A stretch of DNA of 64,000 nucleotides, from the NCBI GenBank assembly GCA_037953625.1, contig CM075651.1, positions 63,970,501 through 64,034,500 on the forward strand. The letters are read 5' to 3'. The DNA comes from Crotalaria pallida. Its lineage: Eukaryota > Streptophyta > Magnoliopsida > Fabales > Fabaceae. Positions 21,256 through 32,384 of the stretch are shown here, piece after piece. The notes below the pieces were generated by a model. It ran no database searches and was not told the DNA's origin. It saw only the letters and a list, made by a program, of their open reading frames with translations. Numbering within the stretch: position 1 is the stretch's first letter; each line of letters begins with the position of its first letter. A program made the position numbers and the translations under genes.

Positions 21256-24200
21256 TGACGGACCTAGATGTCAGATCCGATCAGGACGACTCAAGGCCGA
21301 CCCCCCTAGGGGGAGTGGGAATTCATAGGGTTGGACGAGGAAGCCCCGAGCAGAAAAGTGAAGCTGGAGGCTAAACTCTCCGAGAATATTCGAGCAGAAA
21401 TGCTCGAACTTTTGAAGAAGAACAAAGATCTTTTTGCCTGGACCTCGGCAGACATGTCGGGGATTGATCCAAATTTTGTATGTCATCGCCTTAGTGTTAA
21501 CCCGACCGCCAAACTGGTCGCCCAGAGAAAAAGGAGAGTGGGAACTGAGAAAGCTGCGGTAATTGAAGAGAAGGTGGCTGAGCTCCTCTCAGCCGGGTTT
21601 ATCAGAGAGGTTAATTACTCTGATTGGCTTTCAAATACCGTGCTAGTCAAAAAGTTAAACGGGAAGTGGCGCATGTGCGTCGACTACACCGACCTAAACA
21701 AAACCTGCCCAAAAGATCAGTATCCCCTCCCTATCATTGACAAGCTGGTGGACAATTCATCCGGTTATCAACTCCTTTATTTTATGGATGCATACTCAGG
21801 GTACCATCAGATCCCGATGTACCCTCCTGACCAGGATAAAACGACCTTCATCACCAAGAGGGCTACATACTGTTACACAGTTATGCCCTTCGGACTAAAA
21901 AACGTTGGCACAACGTACCAGCGAATTATGAACAAGGTCTTCTCTGGACTGATTGGTCCCACCCTTGAAGTATACATAGATGACATGATAGCCAAGAGCA
22001 GGAGGAAAGAAGACCATCCCCAGGATTTGGCGACTATCTTGGACAGAATCAGAATGTACAATATGCGGCTAAACCCTGACAAATGCACTTTCGGAGTTCC
22101 TGCCGTGGCTTTCTTAGGTTTAATTTCATGCTTACGGAGAGAGGCATCGAGGCTAACCCGGAAAAATGCCAAGCCATTCTGAACATGCACAGTCCATCTA
22201 ATGTGAAAGAGGTCCAGAGGCTAACTGGTCAAATGGCGGCTCTTTCAAGATTCCTCCCGCAAGCGGCCAAAAAGGCCCTCCCGTGGTATTAACTGCTCAG
22301 AAAAAACAAAAGCTTCCATTGGAATGAACCCTGTGAACAAGCGTTTGCTGAACTCAAGGAATACCTCTCGAACCCTCCAGTCCTCACCAGTCCTCGGGAG
22401 GGGGAGACTCTGTTTTTATATTTGTCAATTGGCGAATCATCTATAAGCTCGGCCTTGGTCAAGGAAGACTCAGGGGCCGAGCAACCCGTCTAGTTTGTAA
22501 GTAAGGCCCTGCAAGGACCTGAAATGAGGTACTCCAAGATAGAGAAACTTGCTTTTGCTATGGTGGTTACTGCTAGGAGGCTCCGGCAGTATTTTCAAAA
22601 CCACCCCATTGTAGTCAGGACAACCCAGTCGATAAGACAGGTGCTCCACCGACCTGACTTGGCTGGAAGAATGGTCTCTTGGTCCGTTGAGCTATCAGAG
22701 TTCGACGTAACCTATGAGCCGAGAAGAACTCTCAAATCCCAGATTTTGTTTCAGAACTGTCAGACCCTCATCACTCGAACAAACCACAGCTTTGGAAGAT
22801 TTATGTGGATGGCTCCAGCCACAGTAAAGGCGCTGGGGCCGGTATAATTTTGGAAAGCGCTGAAGGCCTCAGCATAGAATACTCCCTGAAGTTCGAGTTC
22901 CCCACCTCCAATAATCAGGCGGAGTATAAAGCGGTGTTGGCTGGTTTGCGGATGGCCCATCAGATGGGGGCCTCGGAAATTCAAATTTTTAGTGACTCTC
23001 AGTTAGTAGTGTCCCAGATCAACGGAGAGTTTCAAGCCAAGGAACCAATTCTCCAGAAGTACCTGGAACAAGTCAAAGCTCTTTCCGACCTTTTTTCACA
23101 ATTCTCCATCTCTCATATCCCCAGGGCCTCCAATGGACAAGCAGATATTCTCTCCAAGCTTGCCAGCACCAAAGGCCCCGAAAACAACAAAAGTCTAGTT
23201 CAAGAAACCATCCATCAGCCGAGCATGGTTCTAGCAATATCATTGACCACCGACTGGATGGACCCTATCAAACAATATCTCAGGTACCAAGTTTTGCCAA
23301 ACGACCCTTTGGAAGGAAAAAAGATAGTCAAGAAAGCTGCCCAGTATGCCATGATTTGTGATACCCGGTACAAACGGGGAATAGACTCCCCCATGCTGAA
23401 GTGTCTGGACTCAGCGGAGGCCGAACTCGTTTTGGTCGAGGTTCATGAAGGAATCTTGAGCCATCATGTAGGCGCAAAAGCTTTAGCCCGCAAGGTCCTC
23501 CGAGCAGGCTATTACTGGCCCACACTTCAGAGTGATGCTTCAGAACATGTGAAAAGATGTAGGTCCTGCCAATTCCATGGGAAGGTTTTCCAATGACCTC
23601 TGACGGAACTCCACTCGATGATTGCCCCATGGCCCTTCTATCAGTGGGGCATGGACATCATCGGAAAGTTCAAAACAGCTCCTGGACAATTAAAGTTCGT
23701 GGTGGTTGCAGTTGATTATTTCACAAAATGGGTCGAAGCCGAGGCTTTGGCTACAATCTCTTCAGCTAAAATTCAAAAAATTTTCCTCAAACAAGTCATC
23801 GCTCGCTTCGGCGTCCCACATACTTTGATAACCGACAATGGAACGCAGTTCACTGCCAAGGTTATCCAGGAATTGGTCAACCACTTCCATATTGCCCACC
23901 ATTTCACGTCGGTCGAGCATCCGCAGACGAACGAGCAGGCAGAAGCGGTGAATAAGATCATCATTGATGGGATGAAGAAAAGACTGTTGGAAGCCGATGG
24001 GTCATGGGCTGGCATCGTTCCTGAGGTGTTATGGTCAATCCGAACAACCATATATACCTCCACAGGAGAAACCCCATTTTGACTCACCTATGGCTGTGAA
24101 GCTGTGTTGCCTATAGAAACTTGGATTCCCACCTTCCGAGTGTCTAAGCGCCCAAGGGAGGTGAATGATGGTTTGTTGAAGGAAGAGTTAGCCCTCAGCG

Positions 24201-24490
24201 ATGAGGTCCGAGCTCTCGCAACTGCCCAGGAAAAGAAGGCAAAAGAAATGCAGTCCCGGGAGTACAACAAATGGGTGGTTCCGAGAAGCTTTGCTGTAGG
24301 GGATCTAGTCCTCAGACGAGCCGACATCGACTTGAGAAATGCAAAAGAAGGAAAATTGGCCAGGAATTTGGAAGGCCCCTACAGAGTCGTCTCAAAAACA
24401 GGCTCTGGGGCATACAGGTTGGAAACATTGACAAAGCAGCAATTAAACAACACCTGGAATGCTACAAAGCTGAAACCCTACTACAGCTGA
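21256..24490 (+). pseudogene. Tat-type pol, right arm: RT, RNase H, integrase
   Basis: Same protein as the left arm, in opposite orientation. RT keeps VYIDDMIAKS. RNase H keeps the NNQAEYKAVLAGL segment with its Glu, lost in the left arm. Integrase keeps the zinc region (VGAKALARKVLRAGYYWP, CRSCQFHG) and MDIIGKF, TDNGTQF and HPQTNEQAEAVNK. Private breaks: one extra base near 21310, a five-base insertion near 22120, TAA near 22290 and TGA near 24080. Shared breaks: TAG at 22491-22493, the frameshift near 22750 and TGA at 23594-23596. It ends at KLKPYYS, the same as the left arm. Confidence 0.92.
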
Positions 24491-24685
24491 TTCAGAACCC
24501 CACAGTGACCTCTGCAAAATATCAACTCTGATTTTAAAATTCTGTTGTTTCAATTTTATTTGCTTTAATGTCGTTTATTTTAGCACCTTTACGTTCTTGT
24601 CATATCAATACTTTTTGTAGTTGACACTCGCTGTTTGTAAACAGATAGAAAGAACTTAATGAAGATCTCTCTTTTTCCAGCACTT

Positions 24686-24690
24686 CATCC
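24686..24690. other. Target-site duplication CATCC, left copy
   Basis: CATCC precedes the LTR start at 24691 and recurs at 30714-30718 after the right LTR. The joined flanks match the uninterrupted left arm near 16370. Confidence 0.9.
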
Positions 24691-25044
24691 TGTAAGATCC
24701 ATGAAGGATGTTTTGATAAATGCCAAAAGGTTTTGAACAAGCTTAAATGTGTTGATCAAGTTCAAGCTCAACAAGCAACAACAAACATCAAGTGATGAAG
24801 AGAGAGCCAACTCATGAAGACTTAGTTTGGTAGTTTGTGTTTTATTGTTTTATCTTTTGCCTCACAAGTCTCTTAGTTTATGAGTTTGGGTAGAGTTATT
24901 AGAGGGTAGTGAATCTCTTTTGATTGCATGATTATATCATATTTTGAGTATTCACTTTGCCTAAAATCAAAAGGTGGCTTAAAGGTTTGAAAGAAAAGGT
25001 TTAGATTTTGAGAAAACAAGTTTTTAAGTATTTTTTGAACTGAC

Positions 25045-25283
25045 TACTCGATTAGCCACTTGATTACTCGAGTAGAATTGTGCAGTCTTGCGCAAATACT
25101 CGATTAAGGGGCTGATTACTCGAGTAGAATTTTGAAGCCTTGCGTAAATACTCAAGTAGTAACTTAAATACTCGAGTAGTGACCAAGTTTTACACTAATT
25201 ACTCGAGTAGTAACTCAGATTACTCGAGTAGTGAACACTTATTACACTTGTTATTCGAGTAATGACTTTGTTACTCGAGTAAC
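25045..25283. promoter_or_regulatory. TACTCGAGTA palindrome cluster upstream of TATA (left copia LTR)
   Basis: Ten cores lie in 240 bases. Most are TACTCGAGTA; two are hybrids (TACTCGATTA), and two are decayed (ACTCAAGTAG, TTATTCGAGTAA). The same block in the LTR at 1-1498 has TAATCGATTA at every position. Its right-LTR twin is 29316-29553. Confidence 0.7.
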
Positions 25284-25360
25284 ACGATCAGATATGGTTT
25301 TTTAAATGAGTTTTTCACTTCTCAAAAGCACTTTTAACCATTCCTAACTTTTGGGTATTC

Positions 25361-25367
25361 TATATAA
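25361..25367 (+). promoter_or_regulatory. TATA box of the left copia LTR
   Basis: TATATAA in the context TTC-TATATAAACC, about 80 bases after the palindrome cluster. Same box at 29632-29638 in the right LTR. Confidence 0.65.
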
Positions 25368-26218
25368 ACCTATTCCTAACCTTTGTGGTTCATTATTACA
25401 CTTTAGATCAAATCAATTTCTCAAAGCCACTCTATTCTCTCTCACTTTCTCAAGATCAAAGCATTAAACTTTTACATTCTTTGATCAAGAATCTTGAATC
25501 TCTCATGTTGATCTTTTCATAGCTTTTGAAAGAGATTCATAGGATTGTTATTTTGTTTTCATTTGAGTTGTAATCTTTGCAAGAGGCAAGCTATCTACAA
25601 CAATTGGAAGTCTTGGTTGTGAATCAAGCAAAGTTATATTGGAAGCCTTGGTGTGGCATTTCATCAAGCACTTGGAAGCCTTGTTGTGTTAACAAGCAAT
25701 TGGAAGTCTTGTAGTGAAGCAAGCATTGGAAGTCTTGTTGTGGGGTATCGGCAAGCAAGAGAAGAGGTTAGATTAGATATCAATAGGGTTACAAGGCAAG
25801 GGTGTGGTATCTCTTGTAGGCTAGCAAGAAGGGAGTCTTGTGAGGCATTTACTTGTAATTTGAGAAACTCTAATTCCTCATAGTGAAGAATCTCTCTTGG
25901 TTGAAGAGGGGACTGGTGTAGCTTTCAAGTGGATGAAAGTGAACCAGGATAAATCATTGTGTCGTATCTCTAAACTCTCTACTCTTTACATTCTTGTTAT
26001 TAATTGTGTTCTTGGTTGAAACCTAGAAAAAGTGATTTTTCATAATTGATTGAATTGAATCTTAATTGTGCAAAATTGATTTGGGGAAAATCATTTTCAT
26101 AACCTAGGTAATCAATAAGAATATAGGTGTTAATTGTTTCCGCTGAATCTCTGGTTATACTTGTTAATTGATTGATTTTCGTATTTGATTGAAAAGTTAT
26201 TTTTCAATGTACAGAGGC

Positions 26219-26253
26219 ATTAATCGATTAGTTCATGTCATTAATCGATTAAG
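26219..26253. promoter_or_regulatory. TAATCGATTA pair near the copia LTR 3' end
   Basis: Two ATTAATCGATTA cores about 20 bases apart. This LTR therefore carries one palindrome type upstream of TATA and the other downstream. The twin pair is at 30524-30557. Confidence 0.6.
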
Positions 26254-26410
26254 GCTAAAGAATTTCAAGAAAATCATTTGTTTTAATCGTTTTGATTTGT
26301 TTCTTTCGAAAATATTTCAAGGTTTATCAAACACCTATTCAACCCCCCCTTCTAGGTGTTCTCCTAGTGTTTCCTAGTTATTTCAACCACCGATTGTAGG
26401 TTCTTACAAT

Positions 26411-26422
26411 TGGTATCAGAGC
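26411..26422 (+). other. Primer binding site of the copia element
   Basis: TGGTATCAGAGC, complementary to the initiator-Met tRNA 3' end, two bases after the left LTR. Confidence 0.9.
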
Positions 26423-26478
26423 TCGGTCGAAAGACACGGGCATAGAGCTTTTTCGTTAAGATCCTTGAGGAAACTACA

Positions 26479-28259
26479 ATGGGTTCTACGAATCCTTTTG
26501 GTGTTGAAGGTGCTTCAATAAATCGCCCTCCTATGTTTGGTGGAGAGGGTTATGGTTATTGGAAAATTAGGATGAGAATCTTTATAGAAGCCATAGATGT
26601 GAACATTTGGGAAGCCATTGAAAATGGTCCTTATATTCCCTCAAAAGATGTAGAAGGTGTGCTTACCCTAACTCCCAAAGATAAGTGGACCGATGATGAT
26701 AAAAGGAAAATTCAATATGATTTAAAAGCTAAAAATATCATCACCTCCGCTCTATCTTATGATGAGTTCTTTAGAGTCTCCCAATGTCGTGATGCCAAAG
26801 AAATGTGGGACACCTTGCTAGTCACACATGAAGGCACTAGTGAAGTTAGGCGTGCTAGATTAAATTCTTTGATGCATGAATATGAATTGTTTCGTATGTT
26901 GCCTAATGAATCTATATGTTTTATGCAAAAACGTTTTACTCATATTGTTAATCATCTCATTGCTCTTGGAAAAACTTTCTTGAATTGTGAACTTGTTAAC
27001 AAAGTTTTAAGATGTCTAAGTAGGGAATGGCAACCCAAGGTTACCGCAATTGTTGAATCAAAGGACTTGGACACAATGGACTTAGCAACACTTTTCGGAA
27101 AGCTTCAAGAACATGAAATGGAGCTTGAGCGTTTGCATTTGCATGAAGAATCGGACAAGAACAAAGAAAGAAAAGGAATTGCTCTTAAAGCTCAAAGGTC
27201 ATATCAAAAGGAAGAGAGTTCCGATAATGATGATAATGAAGATACCGATTCGGACATTGATGAAGAGGAGATGAAACTTCTACTAAGAAAGTTTAATAAG
27301 ATTCTAAGGAGAAATGGAAGGATGAACAAAGACAAAAGTAAAGAGAAGAATTCCCCACACTACAAGACAAAGACTTCAAAAGAAGGTATAGTTTGCCATG
27401 AATGTGGAAAGCCCGGTCATCTCAAGTACTCATGCTCTAAGTATCTCAAGAAGAAGGAGAAATAAAAGAAAACTAAAAGGGCATAAATAGTTTGGAATAG
27501 TGATGATGAAAAAGACAAGAAAAGTACATCAAATAGTTTTTCGGATGATGAAGATGTCGCTTGTCTCAACTTGATAATTCTAGTAGATGAAGAGGAAAGT
27601 TCAAATGATGAATCAAGTTATCAAAGCGAGGATAGCGATGTAAGTCTTACTAAATCCAAAATTTCTTCCAAATATGAAATGTTATATAATGCTTATGAAG
27701 AAATGCATGAACAATTTAAGAAACTTGCTTTGAAAAACATTGAAAGGAAGAAGCTCATTTTGAAACATCAACAAGAGATTTTAGAACTTCAAAAACAAGT
27801 TTATGAGCTGAATCTTCAAAATGAAACTCTTGATCTATATATGCTAGTTCTTCTTGTGATTGTGCTAGTAGATTGAATATTGTGGTTGATTGTGAGAATT
27901 GCAAATCGCTTAAGGATGAAAATGCTATTTTGAAAAATAAGCTTGCAAGTTTCACAAATGGTGATATTAGATTGCGCACATTGTTAAATTTTCAAAGAGA
28001 AAATTCAAACAAGTTTGGTTTGGGTTATACTAATGCTAAGAGTAAATCTCATAGAAATGTTGTTGATTTTTCTAAAGTTGATTTTTCAAATGCACCAACA
28101 TGTTTCTATTGTGGTACTCATGGACATACTTCAAATGTGTGTTATATTAAAGTGCATGGTATACCTAAAGGAGATTTTGTTTGGGTGAAAAAGGGTGAGA
28201 GTCCCTACACTAACAAAAATGGATCCAAAACCATTTGGATACCAAAAAGCAAAACATGA
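26479..28259 (+). pseudogene. Copia-type Gag, broken
   Basis: The ATG at 26479 begins MGSTNPFGVEGASINRPPMF. A copia-type gag polypeptide (UBN2-like) follows, with MWDTLLVTHEGTSEVRRARL and NHLIALGKTFLNCELVNKVL. A CCHC knuckle (CHECGKPGHLKYSC) lies near 27399-27440, then an acidic linker, a coiled-coil stretch (27660-27830) and a second knuckle-like motif (CFYCGTHGHTSNVC) near 28100. Two in-frame TAA codons (27463-27465 and about 27485) and a frameshift in a TATATA run near 27838 break it. The long Gag with a distal second Cys/His motif resembles SIRE/Tork-like copia elements; lineage is uncertain. No pol follows. Confidence 0.88.
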
Positions 28260-28947
28260 TTGTTTTTGTAGGTATGATTGAAGAGCAAAAGGACTTTCAT
28301 ATGTTATTCATTCATTTGCTTCTTCAATTGGTATTAAGGAGAAAATCCTACAAATTGGTAACATTCGATATTATACAATTGGTATATTCAATTTGATATT
28401 GTTGGATATTGCTCATAGTTCTCTCAATTGGTATTATTTCTTATAATGTGATATTGTTTATACTATTGAGAAAATACTATTGGTATCAAATTCTTACAAT
28501 TGTTTTACAATTGGTATCATGTTATTGGTATACAATTTGTTATAATTGATATCATTGACTAATCATTAGATGATTATCATGTTTTGGTTGTTATATCTCA
28601 TTAATCTCTGTATTTTGGCTTAGATCTTATATTTCAATTGGTATATATTTCTTTTTGATAATGCCAAAGGGGGAGAAATATGATGTTTTGAAAAAGGGGA
28701 GAAATATTATGTTTTGACCATTTTGGAGAAATGAAATGGTATGTTTGGAGAAAGGTTTGTTTTGTTGTTTTTATGTAGATTGAGCAAAGTTGTTGAAGAT
28801 AGGGGGAGAATCAAGCTTAACTCAATTGGATTTCAAATGTCAAAAGCATAAATTGAGGGGGAGCAAGAGTCTCACCAAGTGATCAAATGGTTCAAGCATC
28901 AACAACTTCAATGAACTTCATAATTTCAAAACATGTTTGTCATTTTC
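28260..28947 (+). other. Non-coding tail with repeated CAATTGGTAT motifs
   Basis: No ORF. About eight copies of ATTGGTAT, often CAATTGGTAT, lie between 28325 and 28645. The best one (ACAATTGGTATCATG near 28507) resembles the LTR/PBS junction of this element (TTACAATTGGTATCAGAG at 26404-26421). The last 270 bases are purine-rich with several GGGGGAGA runs. Confidence 0.6.
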
Positions 28948-28960
28948 AAAAAGGGGGAGA
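28948..28960 (+). other. Polypurine tract of the copia element
   Basis: AAAAAGGGGGAGA one base before the right LTR start TGTAAGATCC. Confidence 0.85.
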
Positions 28961-28961
28961 T

Positions 28962-30713
28962 TGTAAGATCCATGAAGAATGTTTTGATAAATGCCAAAAG
29001 GTTTTGAACAAGCTTAAATGTGTTGATCAAGTTCAAGCTCAACAAGCAACAACAAACATCAAGTGATGAAGAGAGAGCCAACTCATGAAGACATAGTTTG
29101 GTAGTTTGTGTTTTATTGTTTTATCTTTTGCCTCACAAGTCTCTTAGTTTATGAGTTTGGGTAGAGTTATTAGAGGGTAGTGAATCTCTTTTGATTGCAT
29201 GATTATATCATATTTTGAGGATTCACTTTGCCTAAAATCAATAGGTGGCTTAAAGGTTTGAAAGAAAAGGTTTAGATTTTGAGAAAACAAGTTTTTAAGT
29301 GTTTTTTGAACTGACTACTCGATTAGCCACTTGATTACTCGAGTAGAATTGTGCAGTCTTGCGCAAATACTCGATTAAGGGGCTGATTACTCGAGTAGAA
29401 TTTTGAAGCCTTGCGTAAATACTCGAGTAGTAACTTAAATACTCGAGTAGTGACCAAGTTTTACACTGATTACTCGAGTAGTAACTCAGATTACTCGAGT
29501 AGTGAACACTTATTACACTTGTTACTCGAGTAATGACTTTGTTACTCGAGTAACACGATCAGATATGGTTTTTTAAATGAGTTTTTCACTTCTCAAAAGC
29601 ACTTTTAACCATTCCTAACTTTTGGGTATTCTATATAAACCTATTCCTAACCTTTGTGGTTCATTATTACACTTTAGATCAAATCAATTTCTCAAAGCCA
29701 CTCTATTCTCTCTCACTTTCTCAAGATCAAAGCATTAAACTTTTACATTCTTTGATCAAGAATCTTGAATCTCTCATGTTGATCTTTTCATAGCTTTTGA
29801 AAGAGATTCATAGGATTGTTATTTTGTTTTCATTTGAGTTGTAATCTTTGCAAGAGGCAAGCTATCTACAACAATTGGAAGTCTTGGTTGTGAATCAAGA
29901 AAAGTTATATTGGAAGCCTTGGTGTGGCATTTCATCAAGCACTTGGAAGCCTTGGTGTGGCATTTCATCAAGCACTTGGAAGCCTTGTTGTGTTAACAAG
30001 CAATTGGAAGTCTTGTAGTGAAGCAAGCATTGGAAGTCTTGTTGTGGGGTATCGGCAAGCAAGAGAAGAGGTTAGCTTAGATATCAATAGGGTTACAAGG
30101 CAAGGGTGTGGTATCTCTTGTAGGCTAGCAAGAAGGGAGTCTTGTGAGGCATTTACTTGTAATTTGAGAAACTCTAATTCCTCATAGTGAAGAATCTCTC
30201 TTGGTTGAAGAGGGGACTGGAGTAGCTTTCAAGTGGATGAAAGTGAACCAGGATAAATCACTGTGTCGTATCTCTAAACTCTCTACTCTTTACATTCTTG
30301 TTATTAATTGTGTTCTTGGTTGAAAACCTAGAAAAATTTATTTTTCATAATTGATTGAATTGAATCTTAATTGTGCAAAATTGATTTGGGGAAAATCATT
30401 TTCATAACCTAGGTAATCAATAAGAATATAGGTGTTAATTGTTTCCGCTGAATCTCTGGTTATACTTGTTAATTGATTGATTTTCGTATTTGATTGAAAA
30501 GTGATTTTTCAATGTACAGAGGCATTAATCGATTAGTTCATGTCATTAATCGATTAAGGCTAAAGAATTTCAAGAAAATCATTTGTTTTAATCGTTTTGA
30601 TTTGTTTCTTTCGAAAATCTTTCAAGGTTTATCAAACACCTATTCAACCCCCCCTTCTAGGTGTTCTCCTAGTGTTTCCTAGTTATTTCAACCACCGATT
30701 GTAGGTTCTTACA
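28962..30713 (+). repeat. Right LTR of the gag-only copia element
   Basis: 1752 bases, colinear with the left LTR but with one extra 33-base unit in the GGAAGCCTTGGTGTGGCATT region near 29930. At one palindrome the left LTR has ACTCAAGTAG where this copy keeps ACTCGAGTAG. The target duplication CATCC follows at 30714-30718. Confidence 0.93.
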
Positions 30714-31129
30714 CATCCACCAATTCTTCTTTCTGTTAACGTACTAACCCTTTCCGCTCGGCTCGCCACCGAGTCGAACTGGGTGTTTATACATGTCCTT
30801 CCAACAAGGACTTACAAACTAACAATCACAAGTACTTTTAGAGATGCCCGGCTAAAAACTTAAACAGTTACCCTAAGCCGAGGACCGAGGATCCCACATT
30901 GGCCAAAGGTAGGAGATCCGAAATCTCGATAACAGTTTATAACAAAATAAAGGATAAAACTCGGTTACCGCGGAATTAGAAAGGCAAAGATTAAAGTAGC
31001 ATAAGGAATGGCAAATTTCAAAAGCAATAAAGTCAGTTTAAATAGCATACTGATCGTCAAACAAACTGATCACATTATACTGATAATTACTACATCAAAT
31101 TACAAAAAAGGAAATACATCATAAAAGAT

Positions 31130-32328
31130 CTACTCTTCATCCTCGGAGAGCACAATGGTTGACCCATCAAAGTCAACTTCATCTTCATTTTCCAAATCCA
31201 AAGGGTTGGGGAGATTCGGTGCAGATAAATCCACTTCTCTATCCCCTTGGGCATAGTCAATAATACGATCACCATCAACCCCAAAGGTCGGACTTGCTCC
31301 AACAACTCTGATTCCCGGATTCATAAGGGTCAACTGCTTGACGGCATTGACGAAGGAATCATTCACTGCATGGTCCCAATTGAAGTGGTTTAGTTTGGCC
31401 AAGACCTTATGCTTCAAAACCTTCTGACGAATCTTTACTAGCTCTCCCTGTAAACGACTCACTGCATTTTCAGAATCAGTCAGCCGACCCTGGATGCCCT
31501 CCAAATCGGTAACTCGTTGCCGAGCTTCAGCCAACTTTTCTTGGGCGGTCTGTAACAGCCTCCCTTTTTCAGCATCTCTCCCAACAACATTCTCCAAAGC
31601 CTTTTCAGCAGTCTCCCAAGCTTTCTCCAATGCTTCAAATCTCTTCTGTAGATCGGTATTGGTCTCAGTCAAAGCTCGGAGATTAGCTTCACTCTCCTTA
31701 ATCTGAGTAAGTAGATTTTTTGCTTGAATAGCAGAAGCCTTCCTTTTCTCCCTCTCAGCTGTTGAGAGAGTCGCACTAATCTCTTCAGCATTTTTGCCAA
31801 TATGAAACATATAGCTTGCAGCTCTTAGCATGTTCTTACCCAGCAACTCACAATTACTCTTCAAATTATGGGCCGACTACTCCGACAACCTCTTCTCACC
31901 ATTAGGAGTGTAAACCAACTCCATAAATTTCTCCCGCAGTTTCCGAGCCCAAATGGTCTCTTCCTCAGGGTCAGATATATCAAACCATAGGTTTTTTCTC
32001 TCAGCAGACTTCAACGGCTTCAGCAGTTCAACAGCTTTTCCCTTGCCCTTTTCTATTCTAGCCCTTTTAGACAACGGCACTCGGTCTTCTTCTTCCTCCT
32101 CTTCTACTTGAACAAGAGGAATTCCAGTAGCTACCTCATCCACACGAGCGGATGGTGCTCGGACATTCTGTACAACTTCAGCTTCAGAAGGCGGCACTGA
32201 GGCCACTGTCACAGACTGAGTGGCCTCCGAGGAAACGGCTCCACTCGGAGACCCGGCCGCTTCACCCGCCCTAGTCCTAGCAAGCTCCCTCATGCTAGCA
32301 GCAGCTTTGTTCTCTTTTGCCATTCTGA
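31130..32328 (-). pseudogene. Tat antisense ORF, exon 2, right arm (coiled-coil)
   Basis: Same protein as 14754-15952: an ELARTRAGEAAG start, an acidic run, SKRARIEKGKGK, a coiled coil and an LSEDEE end. A TAG at 31877-31879 breaks it where the left arm is open. The left-arm TGA site is Cys here, so the two arms carry complementary defects. It is antisense to the pol of its own arm. Confidence 0.75.
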
Positions 32329-32384
32329 CTGCAAAAAGGAATTCCAAAAGAACGGTAAAAAAAAAGGGTACCTATATTCATTAC
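32329..32384 (-). other. Very short intron-like sequence in the antisense ORF (right arm)
   Basis: On minus it reads GTAATGAATATAGG, a T-rich middle, then TTTTTGCAG. It is 56 bases and matches 14696-14753. Removing it joins CTT-G to TC-AGA in frame with no other change. Confidence 0.5.

Larger units (their letters stand above)
21256..24690 (+). mobile_element. Right arm of the Tat inverted repeat, inner segment
   Basis: From GACGGACCTAGATGTCAGAT onward this mirrors 19725 down to about 16350. It starts abruptly upstream of RT, with no LTR, PBS or gag. It stops at the copia insertion and resumes at 30719. Confidence 0.87.
24691..26408 (+). repeat. Left LTR of the gag-only copia element
   Basis: 1718 bases from TGTAAGATCC to GTAGGTTCTTACA. 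Contents in order: a TACTCGAGTA cluster (25045-25283), TATATAA (25361-25367), the GGAAGTCTT minisatellite (about 25600-25750), two TAATCGATTA cores (26219-26253) and the run CAACCCCCCCTTCTAGG near the end. Confidence 0.93.
24691..30713 (+). mobile_element. Non-autonomous Ty1/copia element with gag only
   Basis: Complete ends are visible: LTR (24691-26408), initiator-Met PBS (26411-26422), a broken Gag, a non-coding tail, a polypurine tract (28948-28960) and LTR (28962-30713), flanked by CATCC. The internal region is only about 2.55 kb and has no protease, integrase, RT or RNase H, so enzymes would have to come from another element. The LTRs differ at roughly 16 positions by eye plus a 33-base repeat unit, about 99 percent identical, so insertion is fairly recent. 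Confidence 0.93.

Noticed and set aside
25045..25283. Regularly spaced palindromes looking like a CRISPR array
   Set aside because: Cores are only 10 bases, spacing is irregular, there are no unique spacers of constant length, and the block lies in a plant LTR.
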